Origin: Leadbetterella byssophila_A
GTDB taxonomy: Bacteria; Bacteroidota; Bacteroidia; Cytophagales; Spirosomataceae
Length of the DNA stretch: 64,000 bases
NCBI GenBank assembly: GCA_040394735.1
Contig: JBEBRR010000016.1
Location: 1-64,000, forward strand
Direction: 5' to 3'
Part shown: positions 1 to 8,867 of the stretch, piece after piece
Numbering within the stretch: the first letter of the stretch is position 1
Layout: every line of letters starts with the position of its first letter
Translations under genes and position numbers: made by a program
Notes under the pieces: generated by a model
The model's input: the letters and a program-made list of their open reading frames with translations, nothing else
Databases searched by the model: none
Told to the model about the DNA's origin: nothing

Positions 1-8
1 AAAGAATT

Positions 9-1499
9 ATGAAGATCAGAATATTTTTATCAACACTGGTTTTGATAGGCCTGATGACTTCCTGTGAAAAAGATTTCCTGGAGACCAAGCCCACTGACCA
101 AACCTCTACTGCTGATGCATTCAGCACTACCAAGAATGCCTGGGCTGCAGTGAACGGAATTCACCGGTATATGTTTTCCCAGATATTCGGACAACAGTCC
201 CAGGGAGGGCAGTCCGGGAATATGCTTTATATGGATATTTTCGGAGATGATGTAGTTTTTCCAAATGTATCTAACTCATGGCTTCGAGATGAGTACCAAT
301 GGCTTTCTTTTTCGAATCCATCCCGGTATTCTAACCTGTACAATTATGGGTTCTACTATGCTATCATTGGAAATGCCAATATGATTATTGCTAATGTTGA
401 CGGGGCTGCAGGAGAGCAGAAAGACAAAGATGCAATTAAAGCCCAAGCCCTTACCTATCGTGCATGGTCCTATTTCAATTTAGTACAAATGTTTGGGAAA
501 CGTTATGTTGCAGGACAAGCCAACAGCGATTTAGGTGTTCCTCTTATCCTTGAGCCAACTACTGAAGCTGCTCCAAGAAGTTCTGTAGCTGAAGTATATG
601 CGCAAATTGATAAAGATATTAATGAAGCCATTAACCTTTTCAGCTCTGCGAGCTACAAAAGACCTACAAAATCAGATTTTGACGCTAATGTAGCCAAAGG
701 TATTAAAGCACGTATTGCTTTAACCAAGCAAGACTGGGCTACAGCTGCTCAGGTAGCAAAAGAAGCCAGAAGCGGCTATCCGTTAATGTCCAGAGCTGAC
801 TATGTGAAAGGGTTCAATAACTATGATAACCAAGAGTGGTTATGGGGTTCCAGAATTATTCAGGCGGAAACTAATTATTTCTATTCGTTCTTTGCCTATA
901 TGTCTATGAATTACAATTCCACGGCTATCCGTTCTACGCCAAAAACAATTTTTTCTGTACTTTATGATAAAATTTCAGAGACAGATATACGGAAAACTTT
1001 GTTTGATCCTACCGGAAAAAATACAGTGGACTTCCCACTGCCAGCTTCTTCTTATGCCAGAGTTCCTTATCAACATAAGAAATTCCTGGTGAATGATCCG
1101 TCAAGCAGTATCGGTGATGTTCCTTATATGAGGGCTGCCGAACTCTACCTGATTGAAGCTGAAGCGCTGGCTGCACAAGGCAAAGACAGCGAGGCAGCTA
1201 CTGTTTTACATGAAATGGTAGTTACCCGTGACCCGTCTTATGTGAAGTCATCCAATACAGGGGCTGCTCTGCTGGAGGAAATCCGGGTTCAACGAAGAAT
1301 AGAGCTTTGGGGAGAAGGCTTCAGGTTCTATGACCTGAAAAGAACAGACAGTAAATTGGACAGAAGAGGTGGAAACCATAATGCCTCTTATACATCTGGT
1401 CTAATGCAAGTTGAACCTGGGGATAAAAGATGGCAACTACCTATTCCTCAAAATGAAATTGAAAGAACAAACGGATTGGTGGTGCAGAATCCGCTGTAA
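9..1499 (+). CDS. SusD/RagB family outer-membrane nutrient-binding lipoprotein
   Basis: This protein should sit on the outer face of the outer membrane, binding oligosaccharide or another ligand and handing it to a SusC-type TonB-dependent porin. The 496-residue product begins with a lipoprotein signal peptide ending in LMTSC (Cys at 19). The mature start CEKDFLETKP is the usual SusD opening. Helical TPR-like segments follow (AQALTYRAWSYFNLVQMFG, near 145-165), and the C-terminal part has the SusD hallmarks PYMRAAELYLIEAEALA and RRIELWGEGFRFYDLKR. Length is normal for the family. The SusC partner is expected just upstream, outside the window, so the substrate cannot be inferred. A strong terminator follows the stop codon, so this is the last gene of its unit. 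Confident family call. Confidence 0.93.
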   Translation: MKIRIFLSTLVLIGLMTSCEKDFLETKPTDQTSTADAFSTTKNAWAAVNGIHRYMFSQIFGQQSQGGQSGNMLYMDIFGDDVVFPNVSNSWLRDEYQWLSFSNPSRYSNLYNYGFYYAIIGNANMIIANVDGAAGEQKDKDAIKAQALTYRAWSYFNLVQMFGKRYVAGQANSDLGVPLILEPTTEAAPRSSVAEVYAQIDKDINEAINLFSSASYKRPTKSDFDANVAKGIKARIALTKQDWATAAQVAKEARSGYPLMSRADYVKGFNNYDNQEWLWGSRIIQAETNYFYSFFAYMSMNYNSTAIRSTPKTIFSVLYDKISETDIRKTLFDPTGKNTVDFPLPASSYARVPYQHKKFLVNDPSSSIGDVPYMRAAELYLIEAEALAAQGKDSEAATVLHEMVVTRDPSYVKSSNTGAALLEEIRVQRRIELWGEGFRFYDLKRTDSKLDRRGGNHNASYTSGLMQVEPGDKRWQLPIPQNEIERTNGLVVQNPL

Positions 1500-1517
1500 T
1501 ATCATTTGTCTTTTCAG

Positions 1518-1550
1518 AAAAAGGCTGCCTGGATCAGGCAGCCTTTTTTT
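1518..1550 (+). terminator. Rho-independent terminator after the SusD gene
   Basis: A stem AAAGGCTGCCT / AGGCAGCCTTT with a five-base loop is followed by a run of T. It lies about 20 bases after the SusD stop codon and has classic intrinsic-terminator form. Confidence 0.85.
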
Positions 1551-1629
1551 GTGCCTGTGTGCTTTTCTTATCCGGGCGGAAGAAGATTCCGGTTTGGCCG
1601 CAATATCTTTGTGGAATAAATACTGTATT

Positions 1630-2919
1630 ATGGAATCTGAAAACACAGCTAAAGAGCCCTTTGTGGCCTATCTTCCTGAAATCACTTCTTTAAATCAACT
1701 CGATCTGTCAAAGCGTTATTCCTATGCTGATTATTTCCGTTGGAAGTTTAAAGAAAGAGTAGAGCTCATCAAGGGCTTTATCAGTAAAATGAGCCCCGCA
1801 CCCAGTCCTACTCATCAGTCGGTATCCTTTAAGACGGCGTTTCAGTTCGGGATTTTTTTTAAAGGGAAACCGTGTGCTGTCTTTACGGCCCCTTTTGATG
1901 TAAGACTTCCCGACGCACAAAAACAAACCCGGGATGAACAGGTATTTACCGTACTTCAGCCGGATCTGTGTGTGATCTGTGATCTCGATAAAATAGACGG
2001 CCGGGGCTGTATCGGTGCTCCGGACCTGGTTGTAGAAATCCTCTCCCCCGGAAATTCCCGGAAAGAAATGGGAGTAAAATTCCGCTTATACGAGGAAAAC
2101 GGGGTGAAGGAATACTGGATAATGGACCCTTCCACAAAAGTCATTCTGACCTATGTTCTGCATAACGGCCGGTATGAGGGTCGTCCTCCTTTCACCGAAG
2201 ACCATGAAATATATTCTGCTTTGTTTTCCGGGCTGAAATTCCCGGTGAATGAGGTATTTGAAAATATAATCCCGTTAGCTAAAGGGGCCGTCGATGAACC
2301 TGCTGTGACTTACTGTACGGAAATCTCTTCCTTAGATCAGCTGGATTTCTCCAAAAGGTATTCTTACGCTGACTATTTCCATTGGAAATTCGAAGAAAGA
2401 GTAGAGCTCATCGGAGGGAATATTTATGAAATGACCCCTACCCCCACCCCATCCCATCAGAGAATACTCGGGGAATTGCTTTTCCGGTTTGGAAACTTGC
2501 CTGAACAAAACTCCTGGCAGCTTTTCGCAGCTCCGCTTGATGTACGCCTGCCCGATTCGAAAGACGAAACTCCTGACGAACTGATTTATACGGTAGTTCA
2601 GCCTGACATATGTATCATCTGCGATCTGGAGAAAATAGACAGCCGGGGCTGCCTTGGTGCTCCTGACCTGGTAATTGAGATTCTATCACGGGAAAGTTCC
2701 GAAAAAGATACCGGGGTCAAATTTGACCTCTACCAGGATAATGGCGTGAAAGAGTATTGGATAGTGGATCCCTTTGAAAAAATGATCCGTGTATTTATAC
2801 TGGAAAATGAGAAGTATACAAGCCCCTCTATCTATACAGAAAATGATGTTATCAGCCCGGCTTTGCTCCCAGAACTGCAATTCGGAGTACGGGAGGTATT
2901 TGAATTCTCATCCTGTTAG
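1630..2919 (+). CDS. Tandem-duplicated Uma2 (DUF820, PD-(D/E)XK nuclease fold) protein
   Basis: Uma2 proteins are predicted restriction-endonuclease-fold enzymes, mostly of unknown biological role. This 429-residue product contains two complete copies, starting near residues 24 and 238 with the shared motif SKRYSYADYF. Each copy has the early RVELI..G...M.P.P...HQ motif, then QPD, then APDLV(V/I)EILS, then KF.LY..NGVKEYWI.DP, which together carry the expected acidic and lysine active-site positions. A typical Uma2 protein has a single domain of about 180-200 residues, so this is an in-frame duplication. The second copy reads SRES where the first reads SPGN. The open frame extends upstream through the preceding terminator, so I chose the ATG at 1630. 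A short inverted repeat (AGCGACC / GGTCGCT) follows the stop. Domain call is firm; function is not. Confidence 0.85.
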   Translation: MESENTAKEPFVAYLPEITSLNQLDLSKRYSYADYFRWKFKERVELIKGFISKMSPAPSPTHQSVSFKTAFQFGIFFKGKPCAVFTAPFDVRLPDAQKQTRDEQVFTVLQPDLCVICDLDKIDGRGCIGAPDLVVEILSPGNSRKEMGVKFRLYEENGVKEYWIMDPSTKVILTYVLHNGRYEGRPPFTEDHEIYSALFSGLKFPVNEVFENIIPLAKGAVDEPAVTYCTEISSLDQLDFSKRYSYADYFHWKFEERVELIGGNIYEMTPTPTPSHQRILGELLFRFGNLPEQNSWQLFAAPLDVRLPDSKDETPDELIYTVVQPDICIICDLEKIDSRGCLGAPDLVIEILSRESSEKDTGVKFDLYQDNGVKEYWIVDPFEKMIRVFILENEKYTSPSIYTENDVISPALLPELQFGVREVFEFSSC

Positions 2920-3026
2920 CGACCTTATGGTCTGTCTTCATAGTGTATAAACGGTCGCTGAGCCTTAAAACAACTGTACCGCTAAATTACTAGTAAACTG
3001 ACCGTATAGCCTCCAGGAGACACATC

Positions 3027-4382
3027 TTACACAAAAGCGCTGAAGCCCGTAATAGACCGGCCTACGATCAACGTATTGATCTCTTTGGTACCTTCATATG
3101 AATAGATGGCTTCGGCATCTGCCACAAAACGGGCCACATTGTAATCCAGCAGGATTCCGTTCCCTCCCATCACTTCCCGGGCCCCCCGCACAATATCACG
3201 GGTTCTGAGGGTACAGAAAACCTTGGCCAGTGAGGCGTGCTCATCTTTCAGTTGCCCCAGGTCCTGGATTTCAGACAAACGAAAAACCAGGGTTTGCATG
3301 GCGGTCAGATTAGAGATCATTTCCACGAGATGATTCTGGATCAGCTGGAAAGACGCAATGGGCTTACCAAATTGCTTACGATTCTGAGTATAGGCCAACG
3401 CGTTCTCATAGGCCCCGCGGGCGCATCCCACGGCCATCCAGGCTACCCCTGCGCGGGTCATCCTTAGTACATTCGCCGTATCTTTAAACGAATTGGCACC
3501 GGGCAGACGGTCTTTTTCTTCCACTACACAATTGGTAAGCGTAATGAGTCCGTTCTGCACAATTCTCAATGCCATTTTTCCACGGATCTTCTCGACTTTA
3601 AAGCCGGGGGCATTCTTACGTACCAAAAAGCCTTTCACTTCACCATCCGCCTCATCACGCGCCCATATCACTACCACATCTGCAAAAGTGGCATTCCCGA
3701 TCCATTTCTTCTGGCCGTTCAGCACCCAACCGTCAGCTGTCTTTTTGCAGGTAGTGGTCAGTCCGCCTGCTGCCCCAGAACCCACCTCAGGTTCGGTCAG
3801 GCCGAACGCACCTATCTTTTGCATCCGGTTCATGGCCGGCAGCCATTCCTGTTTTTGCTCTTCGGAACCGCACAGATAAATAGAGCCCATGGTCAGTCCG
3901 CTCTGAACACCGAAGAAAGTAGCAATAGAAGAATCTACCCGTGCCATTTCCATAGCCAGAACTCCTTCCATCAGAAACGGGAGGTTCGGACAATCGTAAC
4001 CTTCAAAAGTTATACCGGCCAACCTCAGCTCTCCCATTTTCGGAATAAGGTCATACGGAAATTCATCGCGCAGCCAGAAATCATTGACAATGGGAGCTAC
4101 TTCCGTTTCCATGAAATTACGCACCTTAAGCTGCAGGGCTCTTTGTTCCGGACTCAGTTTATCGCTTAACTCATAAAAGTCAGGATTAATCTCCGGCAGC
4201 TCTTTCTTCCTTCCTGAAGAATTCAACATTTTCATCAGGCCCTGAAGCTGCTTTTCGTCCATCCGGGAGAGCTGCTTCATGGCTGCACCCAGATCTACTT
4301 TACGGCTTAAAGCACTTAATTGCTTAAAATCCACGTGTCTGAGGATTTCCACTGCGCCGCGGATATCTTTGAAAATACTCAT
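3027..4382 (-). CDS. Acyl-CoA dehydrogenase, glutaryl-CoA-dehydrogenase-like
   Basis: This flavoenzyme should oxidise the alpha-beta bond of an acyl-CoA in the cytoplasm, passing electrons to electron-transfer flavoprotein. The 451-residue product has the standard order of domains: N-terminal helical (SPEQRALQLKVRNFMETEVAP), beta domain (GAFGLTEPEVGSGAAGGLTTTC and GWVLNGQKKWIGNATFADV, FAD and substrate contacts) and C-terminal helical domain with RKQFGKPIASFQLIQ. The YEGTKEINTLIVGRSITG segment contains the Glu that acts as catalytic base in glutaryl- and short-chain-type enzymes. An extra 70 or so residues precede the first domain, including a Lys/Leu-rich segment not seen in standard family members. 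The substrate is unknown: glutaryl-CoA is suggested only by overall resemblance. It shares a strand with the His-rich lipoprotein gene upstream (63 bases away), but a functional link is not evident. Confidence 0.88.
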   Translation of the reverse strand: MSIFKDIRGAVEILRHVDFKQLSALSRKVDLGAAMKQLSRMDEKQLQGLMKMLNSSGRKKELPEINPDFYELSDKLSPEQRALQLKVRNFMETEVAPIVNDFWLRDEFPYDLIPKMGELRLAGITFEGYDCPNLPFLMEGVLAMEMARVDSSIATFFGVQSGLTMGSIYLCGSEEQKQEWLPAMNRMQKIGAFGLTEPEVGSGAAGGLTTTCKKTADGWVLNGQKKWIGNATFADVVVIWARDEADGEVKGFLVRKNAPGFKVEKIRGKMALRIVQNGLITLTNCVVEEKDRLPGANSFKDTANVLRMTRAGVAWMAVGCARGAYENALAYTQNRKQFGKPIASFQLIQNHLVEMISNLTAMQTLVFRLSEIQDLGQLKDEHASLAKVFCTLRTRDIVRGAREVMGGNGILLDYNVARFVADAEAIYSYEGTKEINTLIVGRSITGFSAFV

Positions 4383-4445
4383 AAATTCTTGTTTTTCAGG
4401 GCCAATATGCTACTATTCTCCCTGTTTTCCAAGAAAACAGCAGGA

Positions 4446-4853
4446 TCAGTTTTCCAGCAAACGACGGTTTTTATTAAAGATGTCTTCAATCCCCGAACGG
4501 GACGCCTTCTGAATTTCAAGTATCTGTTCATCCGGAAGCGCGGTTTGCTCCTGGTGATGATGCTCATGCTCATCGCCTTCAAGGTGAATATGCGGATAAC
4601 CGGGCACTTCCAGAAGATCATGCTTCCAGTCTGCGTACTCCGACTTATGAATACTCACTGCCGAATCCAGTCCGGGATAGTTGCCCGGACTATTCTTTAA
4701 TGAGTCCAGCCTTACCCATTGGTTTATCACACTCTTCTGGATTTCGCGCAGCTCCTTATGAATCTCAAAAGCTTCATCCAATACAGGGTTGTTTTTCTTT
4801 CCGCCGCAAGACAAGGCTAACAGCCCCGCCAGGGTAATCATTTTAAACTTCAT
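4446..4853 (-). CDS. Small lipoprotein with a His-rich metal-binding-like segment
   Basis: I do not recognise the family. The 135-residue product has a lipoprotein signal ending LLALSC (Cys at 16). Most of the rest is charged and helical, followed by a His/Glu-rich stretch (HIHLEGDEHEHHHQEQ, about residues 89-104). Such clusters are common in periplasmic zinc-handling proteins. The gene starts 10 bases after the MerC-like membrane protein gene on the same strand, so the two are almost certainly one transcript. Both face the TonB receptor across a palindrome-bearing promoter. I infer a role in capturing or chaperoning a transition metal in the periplasm, probably zinc; this rests on composition and context only. 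Confidence 0.6.
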   Translation of the reverse strand: MKFKMITLAGLLALSCGGKKNNPVLDEAFEIHKELREIQKSVINQWVRLDSLKNSPGNYPGLDSAVSIHKSEYADWKHDLLEVPGYPHIHLEGDEHEHHHQEQTALPDEQILEIQKASRSGIEDIFNKNRRLLEN

Positions 4854-4863
4854 TACTTTATAG

Positions 4864-5208
4864 TTATTTGATGTTATTTAAAACCCGCTCCAGGTACTGC
4901 TGTTTTAATATTTCTTCTTCCGATTTAAAGAGATTGCTATGTGTAAAGAAGTAAGTTCCCAAAGTTGCAGCAGTGAAAATCCAGAAAACAGCCTTCTGCC
5001 ATTTCTGCTTCTGTTTTCTCCGGTAAAGCAAGGTGAGCACCCCCAAAACGCTGAGCAAATGAAAGCCCAAAAACCAGCCGGAATAAGCCCTGAAAGATAA
5101 ATATAAGCCGATACTTCCCCCTAATGCCATAATAAGGGGAAAGCCACAACACACCAGGTGAAGCAATACCATCGAAACTACATTTAATACGATTCCTGCT
5201 TTTCTCAT
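4864..5208 (-). CDS. MerC-like small membrane protein
   Basis: The 114-residue product has about four hydrophobic segments (LNVVSMVLLHLVCC, PLIMALGGSIGLYLSF, GWFLGFHLLSVLGVLTLLY, AVFWIFTAATLGTYFF). It carries a Cys-Cys pair followed by GFP in the first segment, as in MerC/MerT-type metal transport proteins. MerC-domain proteins in Bacteroidota are often found next to TonB receptors in metal-uptake loci, and this one is transcribed divergently from such a receptor. I placed the start at the ATG preceded by an A/T-rich leader; an in-frame ATG 21 bases upstream would add seven residues. The downstream His-rich lipoprotein is likely its operon partner. The metal is not proven; zinc is my best guess. 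Confidence 0.6.
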   Translation of the reverse strand: MRKAGIVLNVVSMVLLHLVCCGFPLIMALGGSIGLYLSFRAYSGWFLGFHLLSVLGVLTLLYRRKQKQKWQKAVFWIFTAATLGTYFFTHSNLFKSEEEILKQQYLERVLNNIK

Positions 5209-5294
5209 ATGTTTAAAAGTTATCAGCATGAAGTAACCTGCATTTTGCCGGCAGATTCCTTCCTTCTGACCTGTCTGAATATAAGTTCACAGGG

Positions 5295-5336
5295 CAAATA
5301 TAACAGATAGAAATCACAAATGCAACAATGTTGCAT
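5295..5336 (-). promoter_or_regulatory. Promoter with overlapping palindromic operator (candidate metal-repressor box)
   Basis: On the minus strand a -7 element TATATTTG (5302-5295) fits the Bacteroidota consensus TAnnTTTG. About 20 bases upstream, a TTG in the -33 position falls inside the perfect palindrome ATGCAAC-AAT-GTTGCAT (5320-5336). A repressor bound there would block the promoter of the MerC-like gene, and it sits between that gene and the divergent TonB receptor. Seven-base arms with a short spacer are typical of Fur-superfamily (Zur/Fur) boxes. That it is a Zur box is inference. Confidence 0.6.
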
Positions 5337-5478
5337 ATAATAGATTTTATTACAGGCCGGAAACCTTTTATGAAGAAGAAAAGATCTTCTCAGTGTTGTT
5401 TCCCGAATTGAAATTTAGTCTGAAGCAAGTTTTTGAATAGTTTCACAACAAAGACAGGGTCAGGCCGTTAACCTCTAA

Positions 5479-7887
5479 ATGCGCAGAACCGAACCCTCCA
5501 AGCTTTTTATGCCTTTAAAAATCATTCTCCCCGCACTGCTTTTTGCATTCTCCGGCCTGTACGGTCAAAAAACAATCACGGTTAACGGCTATATTATGGA
5601 TGCCCTGTCCGGCGAAAAACTGATCAATGCCAATATTTACAGCCGAGAGCTGATGGCCGGAACCACTACCAACGTCTATGGTTTTTACTCCATCACTATT
5701 CCTGCCAACCGGAAGATCCTGCTTTCTTTTACCTATGTGGGGTATGAAAACCAGGAAGCCGAGATCCTCTCTGACAGCAGTTTCACTCTGGATATCTCTC
5801 TCACCCCTTCAAAATTATTGCAGGAAGTGGTTATTTCCTCTTCAAAAGAACGTCCCTTACAGGATAATGTCCAGATGAGCAGGGTGTCTATCCCCATCAG
5901 CCAGATCAGGGCTATGCCTGCCCTGCTGGGAGAAGTAGATGTGTTGAAAGCCCTCCAGCTTTTACCCGGGGTGCAGGGGGGTACGGAAGGCAGTGCCGGC
6001 CTGTATGTGAGGGGGGGCGGGCCGGATCAGAATCTTTATTTACTGGATGGTGTGCCGGTTTACAATGTAAATCACCTGGCCGGGTTTTTCAGCACTTTCA
6101 ATGCTGACGCCATCAGCAATGTGGATCTCTATAAAGGAGGATTTCCAGCACGTTTCGGAGGACGTTTGTCCAGTGTAGTTGACATACGCATGAAAGAAGG
6201 TAATAAAACAAAATTTTCAGGAGAAGGCGGAATAGGGCTCCTGAGCGCCAAACTGCTTCTTGAGGGTCCGTTTAAAAAAGGGAAAGGCAGCTATATTGTC
6301 AGCGGGAGAAGAACCTATCTCGATGTCCTGATGGCCCCGTTGATCAAGTCAGCTTCCGGCGGGGAAGAGAAAGGCGGTTACTTCTTCTATGACCTCAATG
6401 CAAAAGCCAATTACAAAATATCAGCACAGGATCATATATACCTGAGCGGGTATTTCGGAAAAGACAAACTTCACTCCCGCTCTTCCAATAAATCGGAAGG
6501 AAATTCCTTTTCCAACGACCTGTTTTGGGGGAATTTAACAGGAGTTTTTCGCTGGAACCGGATATTTACCCCCAAGATTTTCGGAAATCTCAGTGCCAGC
6601 TACAGTTCATATGATTTCAATACGGAACTGATCAGTACAGACGAAAAGCAGGACTATACCAACACCTCTTCCTTAAAGCTTTTCAGCGGCATCCGCGATC
6701 TGTCTGTCCGATATGACCTGGACTACCTGCCTAACTCGAGGCATACGGTCCGTTCAGGGATAAGCATCACCCACCAGACGTTCCGGCCTACCACCAATTC
6801 ATTTCAAGCCAAATCCGGTCCGGAAGAGGAAGCTACTTCCGTTACCGTAGGAGAAGACATCATCAAGGGACTGACCCTGGATGCCTATGCCGAAGACGAA
6901 GTAGCCATCAGTTCGCGGTTTAAAGTAAATACAGGTCTCCGCCTGAGCGCTTTCAGTGTACAGAATAGTTTTTATACCGGCTTGCAGCCCCGGCTTTCGG
7001 CCCGTTACATGCTGGGACAGAACTATAGCCTCAAAGCCAGCTACGTCAATATGCAGCAGTTTATCAACCTGCTTAGCTTTGACGGCATCGGGCTCCCTAC
7101 AGATCTGTGGGTTCCGGTAACCGACCGGCTTAAACCCCAGCGAAGTCACCAGTTGGCCGTGGGATTAAGCGGCACGCTAAAAACCGGATACGAGCTTTCT
7201 TTCGAAACTTACTACAAAGACATGCGCAACGTGATCGACTACAAAGACGGAAGCAGCTATATGTTCAGTTCCGGCGGCTACGAAGATAACGTGGAAATGG
7301 GCAGAGGCCTGGCCTATGGCGGGGAGGCCATGCTGCAGAAAAAAGAAGGCCGTTTACAGGGTATGGTGTCTTACACACTCTCCTGGAGCAAACGAAAATA
7401 TGAAACGATCAACCACGGAGAGTGGTTTTTCAACCGGTTTGACCGACGGCACGACCTGAAGATCGCAGCTGTTTACCGCCTGTCGCCGCGGGTGGAGCTG
7501 AGCGGTGCATGGCTCTACAATACCGGTGCATGGGCTACCCTGCCCGTCACCCAGTACCCTGGCCTTCCACCGGCCAATTACCCCGGAAATACCTACCGGG
7601 ATGCCTGGCATTACTATTATTTCGGATACAATGATTATATTCCCAAACGTAATAATTACCGAATGGATGATTACCACAGGCTGGACCTGGGCCTGAAGGT
7701 GACCAGGCAAAAGAAAAGACACGAACGTTCATGGGCCTTCGGAGCCTACAACCTTTACGGCAGGAAAAATCCCTTCTTCTTTTTTCCGGAACAAAACGGT
7801 CCGACAGAAAGCGAAACCCAAACGCTCCGGCAATTCAGCCTCTTCGGATTTCCTGTTCCTTACGTAACGTATACCTTTAAATTCTGA
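5479..7887 (+). CDS. TonB-dependent outer-membrane receptor with N-terminal carboxypeptidase-regulatory-like domain
   Basis: This 802-residue outer-membrane receptor should import a ligand using TonB energy. After a signal peptide (cleavage near GLYGQ) comes a carboxypeptidase-regulatory-like beta-sandwich (TVNGYIMDALSGEKLINANIY, about 33-120). Next is the plug (LKALQLLPGVQGG, YVRGGGPDQNLYLLDGVPVYNV, GGFPARFGGRLSSVVDIRMKEG), then a long beta-barrel ending in an aromatic-rich strand, YVTYTFKF. An internal ATG at 5509 is an alternative start. The DUF4249 lipoprotein gene follows after 8 bases and is presumably its surface partner. The divergent MerC-like and His-rich genes and the shared palindrome suggest a metal or metallophore ligand rather than a glycan. 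The receptor call is firm; the ligand is inference. Confidence 0.88.
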   Translation: MRRTEPSKLFMPLKIILPALLFAFSGLYGQKTITVNGYIMDALSGEKLINANIYSRELMAGTTTNVYGFYSITIPANRKILLSFTYVGYENQEAEILSDSSFTLDISLTPSKLLQEVVISSSKERPLQDNVQMSRVSIPISQIRAMPALLGEVDVLKALQLLPGVQGGTEGSAGLYVRGGGPDQNLYLLDGVPVYNVNHLAGFFSTFNADAISNVDLYKGGFPARFGGRLSSVVDIRMKEGNKTKFSGEGGIGLLSAKLLLEGPFKKGKGSYIVSGRRTYLDVLMAPLIKSASGGEEKGGYFFYDLNAKANYKISAQDHIYLSGYFGKDKLHSRSSNKSEGNSFSNDLFWGNLTGVFRWNRIFTPKIFGNLSASYSSYDFNTELISTDEKQDYTNTSSLKLFSGIRDLSVRYDLDYLPNSRHTVRSGISITHQTFRPTTNSFQAKSGPEEEATSVTVGEDIIKGLTLDAYAEDEVAISSRFKVNTGLRLSAFSVQNSFYTGLQPRLSARYMLGQNYSLKASYVNMQQFINLLSFDGIGLPTDLWVPVTDRLKPQRSHQLAVGLSGTLKTGYELSFETYYKDMRNVIDYKDGSSYMFSSGGYEDNVEMGRGLAYGGEAMLQKKEGRLQGMVSYTLSWSKRKYETINHGEWFFNRFDRRHDLKIAAVYRLSPRVELSGAWLYNTGAWATLPVTQYPGLPPANYPGNTYRDAWHYYYFGYNDYIPKRNNYRMDDYHRLDLGLKVTRQKKRHERSWAFGAYNLYGRKNPFFFFPEQNGPTESETQTLRQFSLFGFPVPYVTYTFKF

Positions 7888-7895
7888 TCGTACTG

Positions 7896-8867
7896 ATGAA
7901 AAAACATACGCTCATTTTCCTGATGCTTCTGCCTGCTCTCGTAGCCTGCGAAGGCACTTTCGACCAGATAAAAACCATCAAAATCGATTCCGGACCAACT
8001 AAGCTGGTTCTGCTGTCCAATTTCGAGAATATCTATTCGCCCAGGGTACGGCTGAGCCTGAGCGGCGAAAAGCCTTATTATCCCCTGGGATCTGCCGTCC
8101 CTGTTCCTGAAGACCCTTATCCCAAAGCTCCACCCGCTACCATTGAAGTTTTTGAAGACGGCAAAAGCCTGGGATTGATGGTCAGAGACAGCGGCTCGCT
8201 CTTCAGCTTTCCCAATCTATACCTTCCCCTTCCTCTGAAAACCTACCGGCTGGAAGTAAAGGCAGAAGGGTTTGAAACCGTTTATGCCGAAGGAATGATT
8301 CCGGAGCCTGCCCTTTTTAAAGCCGAATTCACCGGTAACTATAAACGTTTTGAAAGCAGGGGACAAGAGCTGGAAACGGCAGAAATCAAACTGACCCTTC
8401 AGGACGGCCCCGGCCAACCTGACTTTTACGGTCTGATCATCCATTCCCACCTGGAAGATATTACCGGTGAAAGCACCGCCAATTACGGGCATTATGTATA
8501 CAGCAACGATATTCTTTTTGAAAGCGAAAGTTCATTCAGCTTTGGCTCAGAATCCAGAGGCTATACACAGATCAGCTACGGGAAAAACCTCTTTACTGAT
8601 AAAACTTTTGATGGAAAAGCAAAAGAAATTCTGCTTTATATAGACATAGAACATGCCAAAAACGCAGGCCTGAACCCTATATACTTCATACTGCAACATA
8701 TCTCGGAAGACAGCTATAAATACCAGTATACCCGCGAAAAAGCCCGCCAAAACAGTGAAAATCCTTTTGTTCAGCCTATACTTATCCACAGCAATGTAAA
8801 GGGCGGCGGGCTGGGCATTTTCAGTACATTCAGTGTAAGTACAGACTCCCTGAAGATCAATCACTGA
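7896..8867 (+). CDS. DUF4249 family lipoprotein, partner of the TonB receptor
   Basis: The 323-residue product has a lipoprotein signal ending LPALVAC (Cys at 18), so it is membrane-anchored, probably at the outer membrane. The remainder looks beta-rich and fits DUF4249, a family that in Bacteroidota is usually encoded directly after a TonB receptor: an early strand KLVLLSNFE, IEVFEDGKSLGLM, LPLPLKTYRLEVKAEGFETVYAEGMIPEP, and a C-terminal GGGLGIFSTFSVST. The gene begins 8 bases after the receptor, so co-transcription is nearly certain. Its exact role is unknown; as with SusD, capping the receptor and binding ligand is plausible. Its 3' end overlaps by 7 bases the convergent TPR lipoprotein gene. 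Confidence 0.78.
   Translation: MKKHTLIFLMLLPALVACEGTFDQIKTIKIDSGPTKLVLLSNFENIYSPRVRLSLSGEKPYYPLGSAVPVPEDPYPKAPPATIEVFEDGKSLGLMVRDSGSLFSFPNLYLPLPLKTYRLEVKAEGFETVYAEGMIPEPALFKAEFTGNYKRFESRGQELETAEIKLTLQDGPGQPDFYGLIIHSHLEDITGESTANYGHYVYSNDILFESESSFSFGSESRGYTQISYGKNLFTDKTFDGKAKEILLYIDIEHAKNAGLNPIYFILQHISEDSYKYQYTREKARQNSENPFVQPILIHSNVKGGGLGIFSTFSVSTDSLKINH

Noticed and set aside
1411..1629. N-terminal extension of the Uma2 protein
   Set aside because: The extension overlaps the SusD 3' end and reads through its terminator. The ATG at 1630 opens the conserved region.
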